Of a stretch of 64,000 bases of DNA, positions 26,801 to 33,060 are shown one piece after another; within the stretch, counting starts at the first letter, position 1, and each line of letters opens with the position of its first letter. The DNA lies in NCBI GenBank assembly GCA_965224415.1, contig CBDCZB010000002.1, positions 248,001 through 312,000 of the forward strand, given 5' to 3'. The DNA is from DAOUJI01 sp965224415. GTDB taxonomy: Bacteria; Chloroflexota; Dehalococcoidia; Lucifugimonadales; JAGWBF01. The translations under genes and the position numbers were made by a program. The notes beneath the pieces were generated by a model that was not told the origin of the DNA, made no database searches, and saw nothing but the letters and a program-made list of their open reading frames with translations.

Positions 26801-27983
26801 CGCCCAGAGCATTGGCGAGCCGGGAACGCAGCTGACCATGAGGACTTTCCACACCGGCGGTGTGGCCGGCTTGGACATAACATCCGGTCTACCCAGGGTT
26901 GAGGAATTGTTTGAAGCTCGGATTCCCAAGGGGTACGCCGTGCTCTCAGACATAGACGGCATCATCGCCATACAGTCCGACGCGGAAGGCCGGCGCATCA
27001 AGGTGATTAGCACCGAGGAGTATCGAGAGGACTACTCGCTGGCGGAAGGCTACGAACTGCTGGTGAGAGCGGGGGACTTCGTGGACGCCGGCGCCTCCCT
27101 TGCCCGGTCCCTCCCCGCTCCGGGCAGCGAAAACGGCGACGCCACAGAGGCGGCCGCAGAGATTCTGGCCGGCATGAGCGGGAAAATCGAGCTGGACGAC
27201 AAGACCCTCTCCATAGTGTGGGAAGACATAGAAGAGAGGGAGTACATCGTACCGGCTTCCGCCCACGTTTTGGTCGAAGACGGCGCCAGCATCAAGGCGG
27301 GAGACGCTTTGACAGCCGGGCCGCTCAACCCGCACGACATGCTTAGAATCAGGGGCAAGGACGAGCTCCAACGCTACCTGATTGGCGAAGTGCAGAAAGT
27401 GTACCGCTCCCAGGGCGTCACCATACACGACAAGCACATCGAGGTGATCCTTCGCCAGATGCTCCGCCGCGTGCAGGTGGACACCACTGGCGACGCGGAG
27501 TTCATACCCGGCCAAATCGTCGACCAGTTCGAGTTCCAAGGCAAGAACGCCAAAGTTTTGGCCGAGGGAGGGGAGCCCGCCACCGCGAAGCCGGTGCTTC
27601 TGGGAGTCACCCGCGCGTCGCTGCTGACCGACAGCTTCCTCGCCGCCGCATCCTTCCAAGAGACCACCAGAGTGCTTACTGAGGCCGCCACCACCAGCGC
27701 ACGGGACCGGCTTCTAGGTCTGAAGGAGAACGTTATCATCGGGCGCCTCATCCCCGCGCGCTCCAACGTGAAGCTGCCGGAAATCGTGGAGCGACCGAGC
27801 GTCTCGCAGCTGTTCGAACGAATGGAGAGCGAAAGGCTTCCCGCTTCCTGGCTGGAAAGGTCCCTGGACGGCGCCATAGACGGCACAGACACCAACGGCC
27901 ATGACAGTGGCCAGAACGGTGTAGACGCCGCCGCCATCCTTGAGACTGCAATGGAGGCTGCGGAGGAGCCGGCCGCGGAATAA
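23886..27983 (+). CDS. rpoC: RNA polymerase beta' subunit
   Basis: 1365 aa. The N-terminal zinc ribbon is CFCGKYKRIRYRGVVCDRCG (about 59-78). The catalytic Mg site NADFDGDQMAVH begins near residue 539. The second zinc site uses Cys residues in CDAHRGICQECYGR near 939-952, followed by the bridge/trigger region AAQSIGEPGTQLTMRTFHTGG. A charged coiled-coil stretch lies at about 150-240, as in many bacterial beta' subunits. ATG at 23886 is served by GGAG at the very end of rpoB, so translation is probably coupled. Confidence 0.98.
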   Translation: MMTDRVETQSTSFNAIRISIASPDQIKSWSHGEVTKPETINYRTLRPEKDGLFCERIFGPTKDWECFCGKYKRIRYRGVVCDRCGVEVTRSKVRRERMGNINLASPVAHIWFSKGTPSRLGLLLDLSPRNLERVLYFAQHIVVSVDDDARKLAIEDKQRTYELEVEKRNQALEIVVADLEQKFQEATANASEEEVEVQADRPAVDVEIEAARQKVSEELNKLRDETETRIDELEDLRVGKLIAESRYRELREHTGNVFRAMMGAEGIMEILKLTDLEALREHLLQEMRSTSGQRRKKAIKRLRVVEAFRKSGNKPEWMIMTVLPVLPPDLRPMVQLDGGRFATSDLNDLYRRVINRNNRLRRLLDLGAPEIIVRNEKRMLQEAVDALIDNGRRGRPIQGSHNHKLKSLSDLLRGKQGRFRQNLLGKRVDYSGRSVIVVGAELALHQCGLPKRMALELFKPFVMHRLVVLGISPNIKSAKRMVERARPEVWDILEDVIKERPVLLNRAPTLHRLGIQAFMPVLIEGSAIQIHPLVCSAFNADFDGDQMAVHVPLSAMAVAEAKETMLSIHNMLSPASGEPLVAPTLDMVLGCYYLTDEAPKAAGAGKVFVDYEEARMAFEAEQLDLRAPIRIRDAEADGGWRDTTLGRMIFNEVLPPEIGFKNQLMDKGALKDLTAECYRQLGNQEAAKVLDSVKSLGFHYATTSGLTIAINDIQVSPKKGEIIRHANQQVEVYEDQYMQGLVTEEERYSRTVDTWTKASDEMEEIVKEDLSNYGGVALMAVSGAKGNIAQIKQMAGMRGLMSDPKGRIIDLPIKSSFREGLTALEYFISTHGARKGLADTALRTADSGYLTRRLIDVSQEVIILEEDCETTEGILLRSRNEDPLQSPLEESLLGRKAAGPIANPTTGEIIVESNEEITEELISQMMEAGMTEAYVRSPLACDAHRGICQECYGRIPATGKVVDLNSAVGIIAAQSIGEPGTQLTMRTFHTGGVAGLDITSGLPRVEELFEARIPKGYAVLSDIDGIIAIQSDAEGRRIKVISTEEYREDYSLAEGYELLVRAGDFVDAGASLARSLPAPGSENGDATEAAAEILAGMSGKIELDDKTLSIVWEDIEEREYIVPASAHVLVEDGASIKAGDALTAGPLNPHDMLRIRGKDELQRYLIGEVQKVYRSQGVTIHDKHIEVILRQMLRRVQVDTTGDAEFIPGQIVDQFEFQGKNAKVLAEGGEPATAKPVLLGVTRASLLTDSFLAAASFQETTRVLTEAATTSARDRLLGLKENVIIGRLIPARSNVKLPEIVERPSVSQLFERMESERLPASWLERSLDGAIDGTDTNGHDSGQNGVDAAAILETAMEAAEEPAAE

Positions 27984-28000
27984 CCGAGTCGGGGGAGGAT

Positions 28001-28987
28001 TTGACAGCCGCCGAGCTTTCAGTAGAGATAGCTCCGAAGCATCCGGTGGGTCTGCACATTCCCAACCCGGTGATGATAGCGTCGGGGACGTTTGGATACG
28101 ACGGATACGGAAGGGGCCTGGTTGACCAGGCCCCTTTGCCTTCCCACTTAGACTTTCAACGCTTGGGCGCCGTCGTAGCGAAAACGGTGACCATGAAACC
28201 CCGGACGGGCAACCCTGAGCCCCGCTGGTGGCCGACCTCCTACCGCACAGCCCTAGAACAAGGCGAGGTGGTCTTCCTCAATTCCGTAGGACTCACCAAC
28301 CCGGGCATCCACGCCGCCCTGGAGGTAATGGCTCCTGTATGGGCCGGCTGGCAAACGCCGGTGATTTTCAGCCTGGCCGGAGAGTCGGTCCACGAGTTTG
28401 GAGTCATGGCAGCCATGGCCGACGGCATCGCAGGCATTGCCGCCATAGAGTTGAACCTGTCCTGCCCCAACGTGGACAACGGCGCCCACTTCTCCCATTC
28501 TGCCGAGTTGGCCGGGGCCACCGTAGCGAGGGTAAAAGACTCGACCGGCATGCCAGTGCTGGCCAAACTCAGCCCCAACGTGCCTGACATATCACCGATT
28601 GCCGAGGCCGTGGCTGACGCCGGAGCCGACGCCGTCGTCCTGACCAACACCATTCCGGCGATGACAATAGACGTGGAATCCAAGCGGCCCATTCTCGGAG
28701 GCGTCACAGGCGGGCTTTCCGGTCCTGCCCTGCGCCCCGTCGCAGTGGCGTTGGTGTATCGAGCGTCCCAAGCAGTGGACATCCCCATCATCGGGGTGGG
28801 CGGAATTTTCACCGCCCGAGACGCTCTGGAGTTCATCGTGGCAGGGGCGACTGCGGTCCAAGTCGGCAGCGCAAATCTGGCCGGGCTGCACCATCCGATG
28901 TCCATTCTGGACGACCTAGAGTCCTACCTCGAAAATGGGGATATCGCCTGTATCGGACAGCTTATAGGCTCGTCCCTACGGCACTAG
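28001..28987 (+). CDS. pyrD: Dihydroorotate dehydrogenase, class 1
   Basis: 328 aa FMN enzyme of pyrimidine synthesis. It begins LSVEIAPKHPVGLHIPNPVM with IASGTFGYDGYG, then NSVGLTNPG (~96), the active-site loop ELNLSCPNV with the class 1 catalytic cysteine (~152), LAKLSPNV, and the FMN phosphate site IIGVGGIFTARDA near 265. The cysteine base puts it in class 1, probably the NAD-linked 1B type, but no pyrK is adjacent. The start is TTG with GGGGGAGG only two bases away, an unusually short spacing; the conserved N-terminus still supports this start. It follows rpoC by 17 bases, an unusual partner for that operon. Confidence 0.92.
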   Translation: MTAAELSVEIAPKHPVGLHIPNPVMIASGTFGYDGYGRGLVDQAPLPSHLDFQRLGAVVAKTVTMKPRTGNPEPRWWPTSYRTALEQGEVVFLNSVGLTNPGIHAALEVMAPVWAGWQTPVIFSLAGESVHEFGVMAAMADGIAGIAAIELNLSCPNVDNGAHFSHSAELAGATVARVKDSTGMPVLAKLSPNVPDISPIAEAVADAGADAVVLTNTIPAMTIDVESKRPILGGVTGGLSGPALRPVAVALVYRASQAVDIPIIGVGGIFTARDALEFIVAGATAVQVGSANLAGLHHPMSILDDLESYLENGDIACIGQLIGSSLRH

Positions 28988-29026
28988 ACTCGACGCACGT
29001 CTGTCAGGACGGAGCTGACGTTCCGA

Positions 29027-29055
29027 TTGACGTAATATGATGAAACGGGTAGCAT
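29027..29055 (+). promoter_or_regulatory. Promoter upstream of reductive-dehalogenase-like gene
   Basis: TTGACG (29027-29032) and TAGCAT (29050-29055) are 17 bases apart, 35 bases before the ATG at 29090. Five of six and four of six bases match the sigma-A consensus. Confidence 0.5.
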
Positions 29056-29089
29056 AGGAACATCGGCGCGTCGCCGTAAGGAGGAAACC

Positions 29090-30406
29090 ATGGCCCTGAA
29101 AGACATCAGCCATTACGTTACTCGACCGGGTAAGACCCTCGGAGACCCAGACATCCAAATCCCCATCTCCCAAGACTTGGTGACCGTTCCGGGGATTCCT
29201 CTCAGAGACGACGACCTCACCTGCTACGACCGGGAGTATCCCCTGGAATCGGTGAGCCTGACCGACAGCGCCGCTTTCGACTTCATGCGGCCTCGGAGAA
29301 AATACTTCTCCGAAGGCACGGAAAACCAGTCCAACTCCTACGACGAGTACATGAAGCCCTACGTGAAGTGGGTGAAAGACAGCGGCGACACGGAACCCAC
29401 GGGGACGCCCACTGGTGAAGACGTGACCGAGAAGATACGTCAGAAAGCGCGGGAACTTGGCTGCGTCGAGGTGGGTTTCACGGCCATGGACGAACGCTAC
29501 GTCTACACCAGCAAACGGAAGGACATCAGGAAAGACCTGCCCCACGCCATATGCCTGTCCATAGAGCAGGACTATGAGATGACCAAAATGACTCCCAGCG
29601 TGGCCACCATGTGGACCCACGACGACTGCTACGAGCGCCAAGCGCTCATCGCCCAGGAGATGACGGCCTTAATCCACGAGTTGGGTTACAGCACTCAGGT
29701 GAACGGCCCGGCCATCAGCTACGGCCCGATGATTCCTCTGTTCGTGAACGCGGGATTGGGACAGCTAGGGGCCAACGGCATTATCATGTCGCCCCACATC
29801 GGCCCGTGGACGCGGTTGCAGGTCATCATGACCGACGCCAAGGTCACCTACACTGAACCCGTTGACTACGGCATTCACGCCTTTTGCCAGATATGCCAGG
29901 TATGCACCAACCGGTGCCCTGGACGAGCCATCGCGCGGGAGAAAGTCTGGTACCGGGGCACCCACAAGAACAAGATAGCAATGAGGCGCTGCATCCCCAT
30001 GCTGTCCCGCTATCAAGCCTGCGGCGTGTGCATGAAGACTTGCCCCATCGGGGTCTACGGCATGAAGCCAGTCATGGACCACTACGTGGAAACCGGCGAG
30101 GTGCTGGGCAAGGGGACCCACGACCTAGAGGGCTACACGCTGCCGGAGAAAGGCTATTTCGGACCGGGTGAGCTGCCCAAGTTCGACAACGAAACTTTCG
30201 CCCTGCCACGGGGCCGTTCGGAAGACTGGATGTTCATCGAGTTCAGGGACCAGCTTCAAATAGCGAAAGAGGACGGCATCCACGACACGTCAGCCCTCTG
30301 GGGCGAGTTCCAACAGAAGATCGAGAAGACCTTCAACAGGGAGTTCAAGTCGGACATGGCAATGGACATGCCGATGGAAGACGAGTCCGGCGGAGAACTG
30401 AACTAG
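29090..30406 (+). CDS. Reductive-dehalogenase-like, soluble double 4Fe-4S protein
   Basis: 438 aa, ATG behind AAGGAGG. Residues ~200-290 match the RdhA/QueG core: IPLFVNAGLGQLGANGI, SPHIGPWTRLQVIMTD, then DYGIHAFCQICQVC. Cluster 1 cysteines are 266, 269, 272 and 276 (CX2CX2CX3CP). Cluster 2 uses 311, 314 and 318, probably with Cys301. RdhA and epoxyqueuosine reductase hold a cobalamin next to two 4Fe-4S clusters, so this protein probably needs B12. Unlike respiratory RdhA it has no Tat signal and no adjacent RdhB anchor, and unlike the self-sufficient catabolic type it lacks a fused reductase domain. Substrate unknown; dehalogenation is not proven. Confidence 0.82.
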   Translation: MALKDISHYVTRPGKTLGDPDIQIPISQDLVTVPGIPLRDDDLTCYDREYPLESVSLTDSAAFDFMRPRRKYFSEGTENQSNSYDEYMKPYVKWVKDSGDTEPTGTPTGEDVTEKIRQKARELGCVEVGFTAMDERYVYTSKRKDIRKDLPHAICLSIEQDYEMTKMTPSVATMWTHDDCYERQALIAQEMTALIHELGYSTQVNGPAISYGPMIPLFVNAGLGQLGANGIIMSPHIGPWTRLQVIMTDAKVTYTEPVDYGIHAFCQICQVCTNRCPGRAIAREKVWYRGTHKNKIAMRRCIPMLSRYQACGVCMKTCPIGVYGMKPVMDHYVETGEVLGKGTHDLEGYTLPEKGYFGPGELPKFDNETFALPRGRSEDWMFIEFRDQLQIAKEDGIHDTSALWGEFQQKIEKTFNREFKSDMAMDMPMEDESGGELN

Positions 30407-30435
30407 CCAAACCTGCGAACCGCCATGAACCAAAT

Positions 30436-30469
30436 AAAGGCCCCGCCGAGCTTATTCGGCGGGGCCTTT
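30436..30469. terminator. Strong bidirectional intrinsic terminator
   Basis: A perfect 14-bp stem (30436-30449 with 30456-30469, loop GCTTAT) has A-rich and T-rich flanks. It separates the plus-strand dehalogenase-like gene from the convergent thiolase operon and can serve both. Confidence 0.92.
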
Positions 30470-30503
30470 GTATTCGTTTCCCGGACGCTTAATGCCCGGA
30501 CGC

Positions 30504-31697
30504 CTAATGCAATGAGGGGTGGGGACTGAATATGAAGCAGTAGTGGTAGTCCAGAGTCCCTCCGTTGCCGATGGACATCACTACGTCGTGTTTCTCGACT
30601 TGTCGCTCACCCCCGCTGCCCCGCGCCTGGACTATCCCCTCGGAAATGGGAGAGGCGGCCCAGAGGTAGTGGCCGGAGATTAGCCCGCCCCAGGTGTTGG
30701 TGGGGAGGGAGCCGCCGGGCTCCAGCTTGCCGTCCGACACGAAGGGTCCGCCTTCACCCTTGGCGCAGAACCCGTAGTCCTCAAGGGTCACTATGGCGGT
30801 GTAGGTATAGTTGTCGTACAGCTCGCATACGTCGATGTCCTGGGCCGTGATGCCCGCCATGGGGAATGCCATCTCCCTCGCTATCTGGGCGCCCGTATTC
30901 ACCTCGTTTTCATACCCGCTGCGCCTGGGGTTCCCAGGAAACCCTTCTCCCATTCCAACCACATAGGCCGGCGGCTGCTTCAGGTCCCGGGCACGCTCTT
31001 CTGAAGTCACGATGATGGCGATGGCCCCGTTGTTCACCATGCAACAATCGAACAGATGGAACGGCTCGCAGACCCAACGGGAGTTGTGGTAGTCCTCAAG
31101 AGTTATAGGATCGCGGTACACGGCCACCGGGTTCATCGCCGCCCACTTGCGGTTAGACACGGCAACGGCCCCCAAATGGTCGCTGGTAGTGCCGTAGAGA
31201 GCCATGTGGCGCCGGGCAGCCAGTGAGTACCTGGTGTTGGCCCCGTAGAAGCCGTAGGCGGCGTTCAGGCCAGCAAAACCGGTCATGGAACGTATCCGGG
31301 CATATGTCGCGGCGCCTGTGCCTGCGGGACGCTCGGGTCCAAGGGGAGCGTCGGCGAATACGTAGCACACGGTTTCAGCCATGCGCGTTTGAATAGCGCG
31401 GATGGCCAGAAACATGTTATGTCCCGGCGGGGAGTTGCTGTAGACTGGGGGGTGGTTCAGAATACGTAGATTGCGCAACCCCAGCGCGACATGGGGGGAT
31501 TCCGCCCAAGAGGGGTCCGGCCGCATTCCGGGGTGGGTCACCAGCCCGTCCAGGTCATCCTTGGTGAGCCCGGCGTCGTCGAGGGCCATCTGCACAGCCT
31601 CTGCCGCCAAAGCCGTGGAGGACTTGACGTACCTGCGAGTCATCTGTGTTATCCCATGCCCCACGACGGCGGTCCTGCGTATGCTGCCAGTTGTCAT
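30504..31697 (-). CDS. Thiolase-like protein (SCP-x/Ltp2 type), copy A
   Basis: 397 aa, ATG directly behind GGGAGGTAAAGG. Thiolase-fold features: ALAAEAVQMALDDAGLTKDDLDGL (helix ~29-52), VNNGAIAIIVTSEERA near 247, YELY-type segment CELYDNYTYTAIVTLEDYG near 310 (split here), and the C-terminal GGTLDYHYCF. Where classical thiolases have the acyl-accepting Cys near residue 89, this protein reads NSPPGHNMF, so simple Claisen chemistry is unlikely. Related Ltp2-type proteins act as aldolases in side-chain breakdown, usually with a DUF35 partner, which is not seen here. About four fifths identical by eye to the next gene; last gene of the operon. Confidence 0.83.
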   Translation of the reverse strand: MTTGSIRRTAVVGHGITQMTRRYVKSSTALAAEAVQMALDDAGLTKDDLDGLVTHPGMRPDPSWAESPHVALGLRNLRILNHPPVYSNSPPGHNMFLAIRAIQTRMAETVCYVFADAPLGPERPAGTGAATYARIRSMTGFAGLNAAYGFYGANTRYSLAARRHMALYGTTSDHLGAVAVSNRKWAAMNPVAVYRDPITLEDYHNSRWVCEPFHLFDCCMVNNGAIAIIVTSEERARDLKQPPAYVVGMGEGFPGNPRRSGYENEVNTGAQIAREMAFPMAGITAQDIDVCELYDNYTYTAIVTLEDYGFCAKGEGGPFVSDGKLEPGGSLPTNTWGGLISGHYLWAASPISEGIVQARGSGGERQVEKHDVVMSIGNGGTLDYHYCFIFSPHPSLH

Positions 31698-31748
31698 CCT
31701 TTACCTCCCGCGCGAGTTTCTCTACATAAACAGGTGAATTATATTCTT

Positions 31749-32939
31749 TTAGTGCAGCGAAGGGTGGGGGCTGAATACAAAGCAGTAGTGGTAGTCCAGG
31801 GTGCCTCCCTGGGCTATGGACATCACCACGTCGTGCTTCTCTACCTGACGCTCGCCGCCCGTTCCCCTAGCCTGTACGATGCCCTCGGAGATGGGTGACG
31901 CTCCCCACATATAGTGGCCGGAGCTAAGGCCGCCGTAGGTGTTGGAGGGCAGGGAGCCGCCCGGCTCCATCTTGCCGTCGGACACGAACGCTCCGCCTTC
32001 ACCCTTGGCACAAAAACCGTAGTCCTCCAGCGTCACGATGCATGTGTAGGTGTAGTTGTCATACAACTCGCAAATGTCGACGTCCTGGGCTGTAATCCCC
32101 GCCATGGGGAAGGCCGTCTTCCCGGCAGTCACGGCGCCCGTGTTCACTTCGTTTTCGTACCCACGGCGGCGGGGGTTGCCGGGGAACCCTTCTCCCATCC
32201 CCACCACGTAGGCCGGGGGCTGCTTCAGATTCCGGGCCCTCTCCTCAGTGGTTACTATGATGGCGATGGCGCCGTTGTTGACCATGCAACAGTCGAACAA
32301 GTGGAAGGGGTCCACCACCCAGCGGGAGTTGTGGTAATCCTCCAAAGTGATGAGGTCACGGTACACCGCCTGAGGGTTCAGGGCAGCCCACTTCCGGTTG
32401 GACACGGAAATGGCGCCGAACTGGTCGCTGGTGGTGCCGTAGAGGGCCATGTGACGGCGAGCGGCCAACGCGTAGCTTGTGTTGGCTCCGAAGAAGCCGT
32501 AGGCGGCGGGAAGTCCGGCAAGCCCCACCGTACCGCGAATGCGTCCATAGGTGGCTGCTCCGGTCCCAGCGGGGCCTTGCGGCACCAGGGGCGCGTCGGC
32601 AAAGAGATAGCACACGGTTTCGGCCATGCCCGTCTGCACGGCACGGATGGCCAGGAACATATTCTGTCCCGGCGGCACCCCCGGGTAGGGCCAGTTGCTG
32701 AACAAGCGCAGATTGCGGAGGCCCAGCGAGACGTGGGGTTCCGTCCATCCGGCGTCGGGACGCATTCCAGGGTGGGTGGTCAGCCCGTCGATGTCATCCT
32801 TGGTCAGTCCGGCGTCGTCCAGGGCAAGTTGGAGCGCCTCGGCCGCCAAAGCCGTCGCAGGCTTGACGTACCTGCGGGTCATCTGTGTTACTCCCAGGCC
32901 CGCAACAGCAGCCCTGCGCAACGTCCTATCTGTCGCCAT
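31749..32939 (-). CDS. Thiolase-like protein (SCP-x/Ltp2 type), copy B
   Basis: 396 aa, ATG behind GAGAGGTG. It is the tandem paralogue of the 30504 gene, colinear over the whole length with most changes in the first 130 residues. It also lacks the usual nucleophilic Cys (the segment reads YPGVPPGQNMF). The C-terminal GGSLPSNTYGGLSSGHYMWG and the DYHYCFVFSPHPSLH ending are shared. The 51-base gap to copy A and 121-base gap to the CoA-transferase suggest one transcript. Two diverged copies could form a heteromer or handle different acyl chains; this is inference. Confidence 0.83.
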   Translation of the reverse strand: MATDRTLRRAAVAGLGVTQMTRRYVKPATALAAEALQLALDDAGLTKDDIDGLTTHPGMRPDAGWTEPHVSLGLRNLRLFSNWPYPGVPPGQNMFLAIRAVQTGMAETVCYLFADAPLVPQGPAGTGAATYGRIRGTVGLAGLPAAYGFFGANTSYALAARRHMALYGTTSDQFGAISVSNRKWAALNPQAVYRDLITLEDYHNSRWVVDPFHLFDCCMVNNGAIAIIVTTEERARNLKQPPAYVVGMGEGFPGNPRRRGYENEVNTGAVTAGKTAFPMAGITAQDVDICELYDNYTYTCIVTLEDYGFCAKGEGGAFVSDGKMEPGGSLPSNTYGGLSSGHYMWGASPISEGIVQARGTGGERQVEKHDVVMSIAQGGTLDYHYCFVFSPHPSLH

Positions 32940-33060
32940 TATTCACCTCTCGTATAAGTTGCCCACAAAGACACATGATAGGCGGCCGGCGCTTGTGCTC
33001 ATTCCGGCCGCCGTGTCAGCGATGCCGCCGAACCCGATAGTTAAAGACCCGGGTCGGAAG

